Positions 17,580-27,332 of a DNA stretch of 64,000 nt are shown here, piece after piece. This stretch comes from UBA10347 sp905182135 (GTDB lineage Bacteria > Actinomycetota > Acidimicrobiia > Acidimicrobiales > UBA10347). The position numbers were made by a program, and so were the translations under genes. The notes beneath the pieces are model-generated. The model saw only the letters and a program-made list of their open reading frames with translations. It ran no database searches and had not been told where the DNA came from. Numbering within the stretch: the stretch's first letter is position 1; each line of letters starts with the position of its first letter. The stretch is from NCBI GenBank assembly GCA_963925805.1, contig CAWUSE010000020.1:1-64000 (forward strand). The letters are read 5' to 3'.

Positions 17580-19111
17580 TTGATCTGGCGCTCCATGTCT
17601 TTCCAGTATTCATTCCGCAGCTTGTACTTCTGCAGCTTGCCTGTTGCGGTCCGGGCGAGTTCATCGCGGAAGTCGACTGACGTCGGGCACTTATAATGCG
17701 CCAGCCGGTTGCGGCAGTGATCTATCAACTCTTGCTCGGAGACTTCGGCGCCTTTGGCCAGCACGACCAGGCCTTTAGGCGTCTCGCCCCACTTCTCGTG
17801 AGGAACACCGATTACAGCGACTTCGACCACCGCAGGATGCGAGAACAGGGCGTCCTCAACTTCGATCGAGCTGATGTTCTCGCCACCCGAGATGATGACA
17901 TCCTTCTTACGGTCCGCAATCGCGACGTAGTTGTCCTTGTCCAAGATGCCGCCGTCGCCGGTGTGGAACCAGCCGCCTTCGAGCGCGGCAGCCGTCTCGG
18001 CTGGCTGATCCCAATAGGACTCGAGAACCACATTGCCACGAGCGAGGATCTCGCCCGCTTCGCTGATTTTAATATCGACACCAAGCGCGGGTTGACCCGC
18101 ACGATTGAGGTTCTGGGCTCGTTCGGTCGGCGAAAGGTCGTCCCACTCAGGACGGCACCGGTTCATGGTCAGGTATGGCGCCGTCTCTGTCAGGCCATAG
18201 AGCTGAATGAACTCCCAACCCAGTTCCGTCTCCATGCGTTCGACCGTGGCCGTCGGCGGCGGTGCTCCGGCGACAACCATGCGTACCGTTCCTGACCCAG
18301 GAATTGGGCCATCCCAGTCCTGAGCCGCATCGAGTACTGCAGCAACAACAGCGGGTGCACCACACATGAAGGTGACACCGTGTTGCTCGATACGACGAAG
18401 AATTTCAGGTCCATCGACCTTACGCAGCACTATTTGCTTAGCGCCAACAGAGGTCAACGCGAACGGCATACCCCAACCGTTGCAATGGAACATCGGCAAG
18501 GTGTGCAGGTACACGTCGCGCGTGTTAGCGCCAGCGTCCCAACCAAAGGTTGCCGCATTCAGCCACAGTGCCCGATGTGTTTGCTGCACACCTTTTGGCC
18601 GAGCCGTTGTACCGCTGGTGTAGTTAATGGTTGCCGTCTCATCTTCATTCGGCTCCCACGGGATGGGATCCACGCCCTGCACGAATAGTTCGTTATCAGT
18701 GTCGTCACTGATGGTGTACTTGAACTCGCACTCGACCGACGCCATGTCTTCTTCGATCTCGGGATCGATCAGCAATACTCGAGCACCGCAGTGATCGACG
18801 ATGTAGCGGATCTCTTCCTTGTTCAGTCGGAAGTTGATCGGGACTGCGATGCGGCCGTGCGCTGGCAGCGCCAGCAACATGTGCTGCAAGCGGGCCGCGT
18901 TGTGTGACACGATGGCAACACGCTCGCCGAATCCAACACCAAGCTTGTCGAGACCTGCCGCTAGTTGGCGGGCGCGTTCAGCGATTTCGCCGAAGGTCAG
19001 CGCTGGCCAAGCCTCGGCCGGCTGGTCAGGTTCATCGATGATCGCAATTCGATCCGGATAGTTGAACTCAGCACGATCGACAAACGTCTTAATCGTGAGT
19101 GGCGTGCGCAT
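17576..19111 (-). CDS. AMP-forming acyl-CoA synthetase
   Basis: A 511-aa ANL-superfamily ligase. Motifs are YTSGTTARPKGV (P-loop, about residues 168-179), the GLTETAPY adenine motif, the TGD hinge-side Asp (FHTGDGG), DRKKDVIISGGENIS, and the terminal catalytic Lys in ATGKLQKYKLR. It activates a carboxylic acid to acyl-AMP and then acyl-CoA. The sequence type resembles short/medium-chain FadD/DmdB-like enzymes, but chain length cannot be set. The ATG start is clear. The stop overlaps the TTG start of the molybdoenzyme. Confidence 0.9.
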   Translation of the reverse strand: MRTPLTIKTFVDRAEFNYPDRIAIIDEPDQPAEAWPALTFGEIAERARQLAAGLDKLGVGFGERVAIVSHNAARLQHMLLALPAHGRIAVPINFRLNKEEIRYIVDHCGARVLLIDPEIEEDMASVECEFKYTISDDTDNELFVQGVDPIPWEPNEDETATINYTSGTTARPKGVQQTHRALWLNAATFGWDAGANTRDVYLHTLPMFHCNGWGMPFALTSVGAKQIVLRKVDGPEILRRIEQHGVTFMCGAPAVVAAVLDAAQDWDGPIPGSGTVRMVVAGAPPPTATVERMETELGWEFIQLYGLTETAPYLTMNRCRPEWDDLSPTERAQNLNRAGQPALGVDIKISEAGEILARGNVVLESYWDQPAETAAALEGGWFHTGDGGILDKDNYVAIADRKKDVIISGGENISSIEVEDALFSHPAVVEVAVIGVPHEKWGETPKGLVVLAKGAEVSEQELIDHCRNRLAHYKCPTSVDFRDELARTATGKLQKYKLRNEYWKDMERQIN

Positions 19112-19173
19112 CGGCGGCTTCCCTTGCTAATCGTCAGATACACCTTGCAGACTAGCCCCAGCTCGGGGTCCCG

Positions 19174-20454
19174 TCAGTCCTCGGTTTCAGCAATACCGAT
19201 CACAGTCAACTCACCGTCAAGAACTCGCAACACTCGATAGGTGCGACCGAGATCCATGCGAGCTCCAGTGGCGAAGGACACTTGGCCAGTCGAGAAGACC
19301 TCGTCATTGAACGATGCCAACGCGCTAGCGACGCGATCAGGTGATGCATCCCGTACTGTCTCGACCGCTCGGGCCCACGCTTGGACGCTCTCGGCACCCA
19401 GGATCGTCGAACCGCCGAGTGACAGCGGGTCGCTCTGCTGAATAGAACGAACCAACTCGTTGACGCTGCTATCGGGGTCATTACCGAACATCGAGGACCA
19501 ACTAATGAATAAGAGTTCGCCGAGTGTCGGTACCAAAGCGAACCAACCTGGCCGGTCGAACGTGCTTCCGCCGACGATCGGTGCCCCGAACCCGCGTGTG
19601 CGGAGGTTCAAGATGATCGACGGAGCAGCGTCGATCTCTCCGGGTACATGGCTGCAAAGGGTGATAAAGGATGTCTGACCTGCTCGCGCATCGACTCGGT
19701 CGAGCATCGGTGCGAGCGTGTCATAGTTGAACTCATCGCGATAGGTGACAGCCCCACCCAGCTCGCGAAAGGCCCGCTCGAATCCGTCACAGAAAGCAGT
19801 CGCTTCCGGGCTGGTCACGTCGCGTAGCACCATGGCAGTAGCGCCATAACGCTCGAACGCCTCAGCCGCTGCGATAGCGCCTCGGGGTCCAGCCGGGGCT
19901 CCCATGGTGTAGTTCCTTGATCCCAACTCGCCTGTTAGGTATCCGGCATCATCGCCACATGGGCTGATCGTGATCAGCCCATTCTCGTCGGCAAACTCAA
20001 GTGCTGGTCGTGCCACATCTGCGTCGCATGACGTGATGATCACGTCGGGCGGGTTCTCAACGAAACGCTTCACCAACCGTTCGGTCAGGCTGACACGCGA
20101 GTTGGTGTCAAAACGCCGCAGCTTGACGGGGCGACCCAAGACCCCGCCTTCATCATTGAGGCGCTCAATCTCCGCGATGACGCCAGCCAATGCGGCACCA
20201 TCGAGTGGACCAAGCACGCCGGTCTCTCCGAGAAGTGTGGCCACTACGAGCGGTCGCGGCCCGGCGGGTACTGGTGTTGGCGCGATGACGACATTTGGCT
20301 GCAGACTCATACCCGCGATGTCTGCCGTGGGTTCAGGCGCGACCTGCCCGATGGACGTCCCGATCTGCTCGGGACTGCTCGCTGTCTCGGAGAAACACGC
20401 GCTGGCAAGCAACGAACACACGAGCAGCATGGCTGCGACCAAACGAATCACCAC
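19174..20454 (-). CDS. Branched-chain amino acid/amide-type ABC transporter substrate-binding lipoprotein
   Basis: A 426-aa type-1 periplasmic-binding fold protein (Leu/Ile/Val or amide-binding class). The N-terminus has a hydrophobic h-region and the lipobox LLASAC, predicting lipid attachment at the Cys near residue 20. GETGVLG and the ...IERLNDEGGVLGRPVKL segment are the typical first beta-alpha unit. No permease or ATPase genes are adjacent, so it is an orphan binding protein here. The start is GTG (two tandem GTG codons). Confidence 0.82.
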   Translation of the reverse strand: MVIRLVAAMLLVCSLLASACFSETASSPEQIGTSIGQVAPEPTADIAGMSLQPNVVIAPTPVPAGPRPLVVATLLGETGVLGPLDGAALAGVIAEIERLNDEGGVLGRPVKLRRFDTNSRVSLTERLVKRFVENPPDVIITSCDADVARPALEFADENGLITISPCGDDAGYLTGELGSRNYTMGAPAGPRGAIAAAEAFERYGATAMVLRDVTSPEATAFCDGFERAFRELGGAVTYRDEFNYDTLAPMLDRVDARAGQTSFITLCSHVPGEIDAAPSIILNLRTRGFGAPIVGGSTFDRPGWFALVPTLGELLFISWSSMFGNDPDSSVNELVRSIQQSDPLSLGGSTILGAESVQAWARAVETVRDASPDRVASALASFNDEVFSTGQVSFATGARMDLGRTYRVLRVLDGELTVIGIAETED

Positions 20455-20544
20455 GCGCAGAGTATCTCAGCGGACCACCACAGATGGACCGCTCGTAAGC
20501 ACGACCAGTAGTTCCATCCGTGGTTGCGAAGTAGCGTTGTGAAC

Positions 20545-21357
20545 ATGAGTGATCGCATAGTTATCGAGATGGACAACGGCGTTGCCGACGTCAAGCTGAA
20601 CCGGCCAGACAAGATGAACGCTCTGGATGGCGCGATGTTTGCGGCACTCAACGAAGCAGGCGAGTCGTTGAAAGCCGACCCATCGGTTCGCGCCGTGGTC
20701 TTGTCTGGTGAAGGACGAGCCTTCTGTGCTGGTCTCGACTTTGCCAGCTTCAACAAAATGGCCGAGGACGACAGCGACTCAAACGAGTCCAACCTGATCG
20801 ACTCCGACGACGGCCGAATCACACACCGAGGTCAACAGGTCGCCTACACCTGGACAGAGATGCCAGCGCCAGTGATATGCGCCGTCACCGGTGTCGCCCT
20901 TGGCGCCGGATTCCAGATCGCAATGGGCGCCGACATCAGGTTTATCGCTCCGGATGCTCGAATGTCGGTGCTCGAGATCCGTTGGGGATTGATCCCCGAT
21001 ATGACCGGCACCCAGACATTGATCCAGCATGTTGGCCTAGACATTGCAAAAGAACTTACTTTTAGCGGGCGCATGGTCACGGGTCAAGAGTGTGTCGACC
21101 TAGGTCTTGCAACTCGGGTGTCTGACGATCCTTACAACGATGCTCTCGCCATGGCACACGACATTGCGGCCAAGAGCCCACATGCTATTCGTGCCGCCAA
21201 ACGACTCATGAACAATGCAGGCGGGTTATCAACTGCCGAACGGTTCGCTGCGGAACGGTCAGAGATCGGCGCACTCATTGGCTCACCGAATCAGGTTGAG
21301 TCGATCAAGGCCTACTTCGACAAACGCGATCCGGTGTTCGCCGATCTTCAGGATTAG
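20545..21357 (+). CDS. Enoyl-CoA hydratase/isomerase family protein
   Basis: A 270-aa crotonase. The first oxyanion-hole segment is GRAFCAGLDFASF and the second is GVALGAGFQIAMGADIRF. The RWGLIPDM helix carries the position where classical hydratases have the second Glu; here it is Asp, so the activity may be isomerase- or hydrolase-like. An insert of about 20 acidic/Ser residues (DDSDSNESNLIDSDD) sits after the first motif. The ATG at 20545 is chosen over an upstream TTG at 20524 because the crotonase N-terminus begins there. Confidence 0.87.
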   Translation: MSDRIVIEMDNGVADVKLNRPDKMNALDGAMFAALNEAGESLKADPSVRAVVLSGEGRAFCAGLDFASFNKMAEDDSDSNESNLIDSDDGRITHRGQQVAYTWTEMPAPVICAVTGVALGAGFQIAMGADIRFIAPDARMSVLEIRWGLIPDMTGTQTLIQHVGLDIAKELTFSGRMVTGQECVDLGLATRVSDDPYNDALAMAHDIAAKSPHAIRAAKRLMNNAGGLSTAERFAAERSEIGALIGSPNQVESIKAYFDKRDPVFADLQD

Positions 21358-21752
21358 GACGGCGCTATGAGCCCGAGCCTCGAGGTCAGCATCATGTGCT
21401 GTTTGAGTTGAAACTATTCAGTCCGCTCCGTGAGCGCCGCGGATCACACGCTCAGCAACTATGAGCATGTCGCTTCGAACCGCAAACGGGTTCCGACACG
21501 CTGTGGTGTCCGACGTCGATGGCGCTTCGGCCTTCTGTAAGAAGGAGTGGGCAAACACTTTTGTATCGATCACAAGCTCGCTCATACCGATGCCAGCGTT
21601 GACTCACTTCAACTCGTCGAACGGTGCCCTAATGTTCGCCCCACACTAGGGCCCACCACTCCCCCAAAGACCCGGGGCAAGGCCTGCCATGCCCTCACGC
21701 ATTCCCACTGGCATTCGATAGAGCCCATTGAGTCAGCTGCGCCAAGGAAATC
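21358..21752. other. Gap without a recognised gene
   Basis: About 395 bp between the crotonase and the YcaQ-like gene. Short plus-strand frames have no ribosome-binding site or recognised motif. The final bases carry AAGGAA, the ribosome-binding site of the next gene. No terminator was recognised. Confidence 0.4.
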
Positions 21753-22970
21753 ATGTCAAAACCACGTTCACTCAGCAGAGAACAGGCACGCCGTATAGCG
21801 CTGTATGCCCAGGGCTTCGGCGCCAAAAATCGGTCGACGCCAGTAAACCGCGGACATCTCCGGCGCCTTGTCCGTCGCATGCACATCGTGCAGCTCGATT
21901 CGGTGCCGGTCATCATTCGCACGCAATACATGCCAGCGTTCAGCCGCCTCGGTCCTTACGACCCATCGCTCCTCGACGACATTGCGTACCGACACGACGA
22001 CTGGTTCGAGGCCTTCGTCCACGAAGCGTCGCTTGTTCCGGTAGAAGACGAACCACTATTTCGATTCATGAAAGAGCGGGCTCGTAACGGCCAGACCTGG
22101 GGCGGGCTCGTCAAACTGGCCAAGGAGGAAGGCTCGTACATCGACGATGTGCTGAACGAGGTTCGAGACCGAGGCCCGATCAAGGCGAACGAATTGAGCG
22201 ACCCTCGCCCACGCGCAGGTCAATGGTGGGGATCGCGATCCATGGGCACGCTGGCACTCGACTATCTGTTTCGTATTGGTGCGGTCGGAATCCGACGAGT
22301 TGGCAACTTCGAGAAAGAGTTTGACCTGCTCGAACGCATCGTTCCCAACAGCGTAATCAGTCAGCCCACGCCGACCGAGGAGGATGCTCTAAAGGAGCTC
22401 ATCATGCGCTCCTCTGCAGCCCTGGGCGTTGCCACCGGCCCGGCTCTGACCGATTACTTCCGGCTACCGAAACGTGCAGTTAAACCGCTGTTCGCTGAGC
22501 TCGTCGAGGATGGAAGGCTGGTCGTTTGTGATGTTCCTGGTACATCCCGCGAGACCTATCTGCATCCCGACGCTGTTGTGCCTCGATCATTGAAAGCTCA
22601 AGCGTTGTTGTCCCCCTTTGACCCGGTCGTGTGGTTCCGCGAGCGCGCATCATGGTTATTTGACTTCGACTACCGCATCGAGATCTATGTCCCGAAGCCA
22701 AAGCGCAAGTTCGGCTATTACGTGCTGCCGTTCCTGCTTGGCGACGAGATCGTAGGCAGATGCGACCTAAAGACCGACCGCACCAGCGGTGTCCTTCGCC
22801 TGCTCGGTGCATTCGCTGAACCAGGCATCGACGAAGCCGAGATCGCAGCCGACCTCGCCGCTGAGCTACAACAGCTTGCGACGATGGTTGGCGTAGATCG
22901 AGTTAGCGTGGATTGTCGGGGCCGGTTAGCTGACGGCGTAAAGGCAGCGCTGTCGAAAGAAGCTAGCTGA
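21753..22970 (+). CDS. Winged-helix DNA glycosylase of the YcaQ/AlkZ (HTH_42) family
   Basis: A 405-aa protein of the HTH_42 superfamily (crosslink-repair glycosylase YcaQ/AlkX and AlkZ). The characteristic QLDSV motif (QxD, near residue 46) aligns with the catalytic QxQ/QxD of the family, followed by R-x-Q-Y. A Trp/Tyr-rich segment (HDDWFEAFVHEASLVP) and tandem winged-helix regions follow. Members unhook alkylated or crosslinked bases. AAGGAA precedes the ATG. The 3' end overlaps leuA by 8 bp tail-to-tail. Confidence 0.85.
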   Translation: MSKPRSLSREQARRIALYAQGFGAKNRSTPVNRGHLRRLVRRMHIVQLDSVPVIIRTQYMPAFSRLGPYDPSLLDDIAYRHDDWFEAFVHEASLVPVEDEPLFRFMKERARNGQTWGGLVKLAKEEGSYIDDVLNEVRDRGPIKANELSDPRPRAGQWWGSRSMGTLALDYLFRIGAVGIRRVGNFEKEFDLLERIVPNSVISQPTPTEEDALKELIMRSSAALGVATGPALTDYFRLPKRAVKPLFAELVEDGRLVVCDVPGTSRETYLHPDAVVPRSLKAQALLSPFDPVVWFRERASWLFDFDYRIEIYVPKPKRKFGYYVLPFLLGDEIVGRCDLKTDRTSGVLRLLGAFAEPGIDEAEIAADLAAELQQLATMVGVDRVSVDCRGRLADGVKAALSKEAS

Positions 22971-24675
22971 CGACGTTGGCGCGGTTCATGGCGCTTATGA
23001 GTGCACGCATGGATGCCGTGGCGATATCGGTATGCATGCCACATCCCCAAATTTCGACGTCGCCGATCTTGGCCGAGACATAGGCCACAGCGTTTGCGTC
23101 GGAACCGGTGCCTTTGGCGTGTTCGGCATAATCAAGGACTCGAATGCTTAGGCCAGTCGCCTCGCGAAGGCCAACCACAAAGGCATCGAGGCTGCCTGAT
23201 CCGCTGCCTTGCACCACGACAGGTTCAGAATCAATGGTCATGCGAGCCGTGAGCAAGGTTTGATCATCACCCCGCGGATTCTGTGCTGCCTCGTAGCCAT
23301 CGAGTCGGTATGGATGGTTGACGTCCAGGTATTCGGTCGCGAACTCGTTGAAGATTGTCTGACCAGTGATTTCCTTGCCTGTGTCCTCAGTGATGTCTTG
23401 AATGACTCGGGTGAACTCGATTTGCATGCTCCGCGGCAGATCGAACCCTTGCTCGGCCTTCAAGAGGTAGGCAACGCCGCCCTTGCCCGACTGGCTGTTC
23501 ACGCGAACGACGTCTTCATAACTGCGGCCGACGTCGAGGGGGTCGATCGGAATGTATGGAACCTCGAAGTATGGGCTATCGCTGTTCTCGAGTGCCTCGA
23601 AGCCCTTCTTGATCGCATCTTGGTGTGAACCCGAAAATGCGGTGTAGACAAGTTCGCCAACGTACGGATGCCGAGGGTGTACGGGAAGCTGGTTGCAGTG
23701 TTGGGCCACCCGCTTGAGTTCGTTGATATCGCTCATGTCCAGCATTGGGTCGATGCCCTGGCTGTACATATTCATGGCAAGCGTGATGATGTCGACATTG
23801 CCCGTGCGTTCGCCATTGCCGAAAAGAGTGCCCTCGACCCGGTCAGCACCAGCCATGACGCCGAACTCAGCAGCCGCAACGCCGGTGCCCCGGTCGTTGT
23901 GCGGATGCAAGCTCAAGATGATGTCTTCGCGTCGAGCCAAGTTGCGATGCATCCACTCGATCATGTCGCCGTAGATATTGGCACTGGACATCTCAACGGT
24001 CGCCGGCAGGTTGATAATCGTCTTGCGGCCATCGTTCGGGTTCAAGACGTCGACCACCGTGTCGCACACTCGCTTCGCGAACGGAAGTTCGGTGCCGGTA
24101 AACGACTCTGGCGAGTATTCGTAAAGAATTTCGGTGGCGCTGGACACCTGGTCTTCGAGCGACCGACATAGCTCAGCACCCTTGACTGCAATATCTATAA
24201 TGCCGTCTTCGTCTAGGCCAAAGACCACCTTGCGCTGCAAGGTCGACGTGGAGTTGTACAGGTGCACGATCGCTTGCGGGGCGCCATCGATCGACTCATA
24301 GGTGCGCCTGATCAACTCGGGCCGAGCCTGCGTCAGGACCTGGATCTTGACGCCCTCAGGGATGGCCTTTTGCTCAATGATCTCGCGCACGAACTGGAAG
24401 TCGGTATCGGACGCAGATGGGAAACCGACCTCGATCTCGGTAAAGCCCATGTCGACGAGCGCCAAGAACATCTTCCACTTGCGGTCGGAATCCATGGGCT
24501 CGATCAGTGCTTGGTTCCCATCGCGTAGGTCAACCGAACACCACAGGGGTGCCTCGGTGATGACCTTGCTGGGCCAGGTACGGTCAGGAAGATCGATGGG
24601 GGCAAAGGGCTGGTAGCGCTCGAATGGCATGCCGGACGTTCTTTGAGCCGCGTTGGCTCGGGATTCAGTCGTCAT
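22963..24675 (-). CDS. leuA: 2-isopropylmalate synthase
   Basis: A 570-aa LeuA of the long class used by Actinobacteria. It condenses acetyl-CoA with 2-oxoisovalerate, the first step of leucine synthesis. The catalytic barrel has SVDLRDGNQAL, the HPHNDRGTGVAAAE metal site and the LFGNGERTGNVD glycine-rich loop. The C-terminal about 130 residues form the LeuA regulatory domain for leucine feedback inhibition, with the GSGSGSLDAFV turn. The ATG start is at 24675. A structured leader with a possible leader ORF precedes it. Confidence 0.95.
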   Translation of the reverse strand: MTTESRANAAQRTSGMPFERYQPFAPIDLPDRTWPSKVITEAPLWCSVDLRDGNQALIEPMDSDRKWKMFLALVDMGFTEIEVGFPSASDTDFQFVREIIEQKAIPEGVKIQVLTQARPELIRRTYESIDGAPQAIVHLYNSTSTLQRKVVFGLDEDGIIDIAVKGAELCRSLEDQVSSATEILYEYSPESFTGTELPFAKRVCDTVVDVLNPNDGRKTIINLPATVEMSSANIYGDMIEWMHRNLARREDIILSLHPHNDRGTGVAAAEFGVMAGADRVEGTLFGNGERTGNVDIITLAMNMYSQGIDPMLDMSDINELKRVAQHCNQLPVHPRHPYVGELVYTAFSGSHQDAIKKGFEALENSDSPYFEVPYIPIDPLDVGRSYEDVVRVNSQSGKGGVAYLLKAEQGFDLPRSMQIEFTRVIQDITEDTGKEITGQTIFNEFATEYLDVNHPYRLDGYEAAQNPRGDDQTLLTARMTIDSEPVVVQGSGSGSLDAFVVGLREATGLSIRVLDYAEHAKGTGSDANAVAYVSAKIGDVEIWGCGMHTDIATASMRALISAMNRANVVS

Positions 24676-24687
24676 GTGATTTCCTCT

Positions 24688-24838
24688 CTAGATGTGGTTT
24701 CGACTTGTGGTGCAGATGTGATTCGCCAGTTTCGGCGTGCCCGTAAACAAGGGCATTACGTGACCCCGGTCGGCCTGATCAGGCCGCCGGGTCAATAAGT
24801 CGAAGCAAAAGGTGGAAAGCCACATCTTGATGATAGCC
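24688..24838 (-). promoter_or_regulatory. Structured leuA leader, possible attenuation region
   Basis: On the leuA strand, GACCCGGCGGCCTGA pairs with TCAGGCC-GACCGGGGTC to form a long imperfect hairpin (24762-24793). A second stem, GCCC/GGGC, lies at 24742-24757. An ORF beginning ATG TGG CTT (24825) crosses the hairpin. It encodes FDLL with adjacent TTA-TTG Leu codons just 5' of the stem and ends 13 nt before leuA. This resembles leader-peptide control, but T-run and competing-stem evidence is weak, so function is inferred. Confidence 0.4.
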
Positions 24839-24859
24839 CAACCACTAGGTTGAGACCAC

Positions 24860-26089
24860 ATGTCTCTTGGCTCCGGTGCCAACACCGGTGAACTTGTTCA
24901 GCGACACTCCCCTTGGCTGGCCGTTGCAGGCGTGTGTGGGGTCTATGTCTCTTTTGGGCTAGCGATCGGCGTCATGGCGCCGCTTGTCGATGAGATCAGC
25001 GTCGATCTAGGGCTCAGTCGCAGCACCATGGGTTCGATTCTTGGCGCTTGGGCCCTGATCTATGTCTTCACCGCCGTTCCTGGTGGTGCCGTTGTTGACC
25101 GACTAGGACTCCGCTGGTCGTTGTTCGCCGGCGGTCTCTCAATCGCTGCATCTCTCTTGTTGCGAAGCCTGGCCGATGGGCCCGTCACACTCTTCCTTGC
25201 CGTGGCTGTTTTCGGCATCGGCGGGCCACTCGTCTCGATAGCAACTCCGAAGTTGGTCGCGTCGTTGTTCGATGCCGACGATCGGCGGCTGCCCACCGGC
25301 CTCGGTGTCGCTTCGCCTGCACTTGGCTCCGCAATTGCACTCGCGACCACGAATCCGCTGCTTCTGCCTGCGTTCGACGGTAACTGGCGACCCGTGCTGC
25401 TAGTCATGTCCGCCGCTTCCCTTATTGCAGCATTTGGTTGGCTGTATGCATCGCGCGCAGTCACTCACGTTCGACAAGGAGACACTCGCACGGACCGCAC
25501 AACAATTAGGCGCTTGTTGAAATTGCGATCCATGCGAACCATTCTGACGATCTCGGTATTCTCGTTCTTCTTTAGCCATGCCTTGTCGAATTGGCTTCCT
25601 GAGATCCTCACCGACACAGGGCAAACCGACAACGCTGCCGGCTACCTTGCTGCGATCAGTGTGACCGTCGGTATTTTGGGTTCACTAACCACTGTTCGTC
25701 TTGTCCCCAGCCATCGTCGCCCTCACGCTCTCGTCGCTATTTTCGTCCTGGTTGGCCTCATGGTCGCTGGTCTTGGCTCTCTGCCTTTCGCCTTGTTGTC
25801 CATCGCTCTGGGCGTTCTCGGCTTCTGTCGCGCTGGGATCATCCCCCTGCTGTTCCTGGAGATCATGGACGATCCCGATATCGGGCTCGGAGACATCGGC
25901 GCTGCGACCGGCCTGTTCTTTGCTGTCGGAGAGATCGGCGGCTTCACCGGTCCATATGCGATTGGATGGGTGGCTGACGCGACCGACGGCTTCGGGGCAG
26001 CAACCTTGCTACTCACCGCGGTCGCAGGCGCAGCTGCTGTGAGCGCCACGGCACTAAGGTTCGCTCGTGGAACTACGGACGTTTACTGA
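24860..26089 (+). CDS. MFS transporter (CynX/NNP-like)
   Basis: A 409-aa permease with about 12 hydrophobic segments arranged 6+6 around a charged central loop (residues about 203-222). The first loop motif DRLGLRWSL matches the MFS G-x-L-x-D-R-x-G-R signature (PGGAVVDRLGLR). The general type resembles the cyanate/nitrate permease clades, but the substrate is unknown. It is divergent from leuA. The 3' end overlaps the following LLM gene by 23 bp, so the two are probably co-transcribed, and the permease may import the LLM enzyme's substrate. Confidence 0.85.
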   Translation: MSLGSGANTGELVQRHSPWLAVAGVCGVYVSFGLAIGVMAPLVDEISVDLGLSRSTMGSILGAWALIYVFTAVPGGAVVDRLGLRWSLFAGGLSIAASLLLRSLADGPVTLFLAVAVFGIGGPLVSIATPKLVASLFDADDRRLPTGLGVASPALGSAIALATTNPLLLPAFDGNWRPVLLVMSAASLIAAFGWLYASRAVTHVRQGDTRTDRTTIRRLLKLRSMRTILTISVFSFFFSHALSNWLPEILTDTGQTDNAAGYLAAISVTVGILGSLTTVRLVPSHRRPHALVAIFVLVGLMVAGLGSLPFALLSIALGVLGFCRAGIIPLLFLEIMDDPDIGLGDIGAATGLFFAVGEIGGFTGPYAIGWVADATDGFGAATLLLTAVAGAAAVSATALRFARGTTDVY

Positions 26090-27005
26090 ACCCCAACAAG
26101 GCGCAACCTACGATGACCTGCTGGCCGTCGCTCTGGCCAGTGAGGCGGCTGGCTACGCCGGCTTCATGCGCAGCGATCACTACCTGGTTATGGGTGGCGG
26201 CTCCGGCTTGCCCGGTCCGACCCACGCGTGGATCACGCTCGCCGGCCTCGCTCGTGACACCAACACGATTCGCTTAGGCACCCTGGTCAGCCCGGCGACC
26301 TTTTACCAGCCAGGACCGCTGGCAATCGCTGTCGCACAAGTCGACCAGATGAGTGGTGGTCGCATCGACTTTGGTTTCGGTGCCGGTTGGTATGAAGCAG
26401 AACATGGCGCGTACGGGCTGGACTTCCCTGAGATCGGCGAACGCTTCGACCGTTACGAGGAGTACCTGGAACAGATCGTGGGTCTGTGGTCAACACCCGA
26501 GGGTGAGACGTACAGCCACCAGGGAAAATTCCACAGTTTTACCGATTCGCCTGCGCTGCCGAAACCAACCCAACGCCCTGGTCCCCCCGTCATCATTGGT
26601 GGTCGAGGTAAGACGCGGACGCCACGGCTCGTAGCCCGCTACGCATCAGACTTCAACGTACCTTTCATGGCGCTGGCCGATATCGCGGAGACTATCGCCC
26701 GAGTGGACGCTGCTTGCGAGGCAATCGATCGAGACCCAAGCACTGTCGTGAAGTCGGCAGCGCTGATTGCGTGTGTGGGCGCGACCGGCGCAGACATCAA
26801 GCGGCGAGCAGCTGCAATCGGTCGCGATGTCGACGAGCTACGAGAAAACGGCGTCGCTGGCACTTACGACGAGGCCATCGCCAAACTTGCTGATTATGCG
26901 GCGGCCGGGATCGACCGCGTCTATCTACAGTTCATGGACCCTGCCGATCTGGACCATGTCAGCGAGATCGGTGCCAACGTGCTTCCCGCTGCAGCTGGCC
27001 TTTAA
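26067..27005 (+). CDS. F420-dependent LLM-class oxidoreductase
   Basis: A 312-aa luciferase-like TIM-barrel protein. The segment VDQMSGGRIDFGFGAGWYEAEH is the flavin/F420 phosphate-binding motif of the actinobacterial F420 group (compare G-G-R-x-x-x-G-x-G-A-G-W). The GTG start at 26067 lies inside the MFS gene. No F420 biosynthesis genes are in the window. The substrate is unknown. The gene is the last intact one before the decay zone beginning near 27.0 kb. Confidence 0.85.
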   Translation: MELRTFTEPQQGATYDDLLAVALASEAAGYAGFMRSDHYLVMGGGSGLPGPTHAWITLAGLARDTNTIRLGTLVSPATFYQPGPLAIAVAQVDQMSGGRIDFGFGAGWYEAEHGAYGLDFPEIGERFDRYEEYLEQIVGLWSTPEGETYSHQGKFHSFTDSPALPKPTQRPGPPVIIGGRGKTRTPRLVARYASDFNVPFMALADIAETIARVDAACEAIDRDPSTVVKSAALIACVGATGADIKRRAAAIGRDVDELRENGVAGTYDEAIAKLADYAAAGIDRVYLQFMDPADLDHVSEIGANVLPAAAGL

Positions 27006-27332
27006 TTAGGCCCGTTTGGGTTCGCCGTCGCGGGGGCTGGCACCACGAATGAGTACCCGACAGCGCCCAAACCTTGCAGCACCACGACAAAGGCAACCGG
27101 CCGGACTCGATTGTGGAAAATGGACCACATCGAGATACGCACCAATCCCCAGGGTAGAGGTCTCATGTGCATTTAATCGTTGCAATTACAACGATCTAGG
27201 TCGCTCTAAAAACGCCCGTCCAACGAGCGTCCAACATCGGCCCCCAAAAATGCCAGCACCGGCGGCCGTCCAACAGTCCCGGGCACGACCGGCACGATCA
27301 CTCCCGGTAGCGGAAAGAGCGAGCATTGGCGT

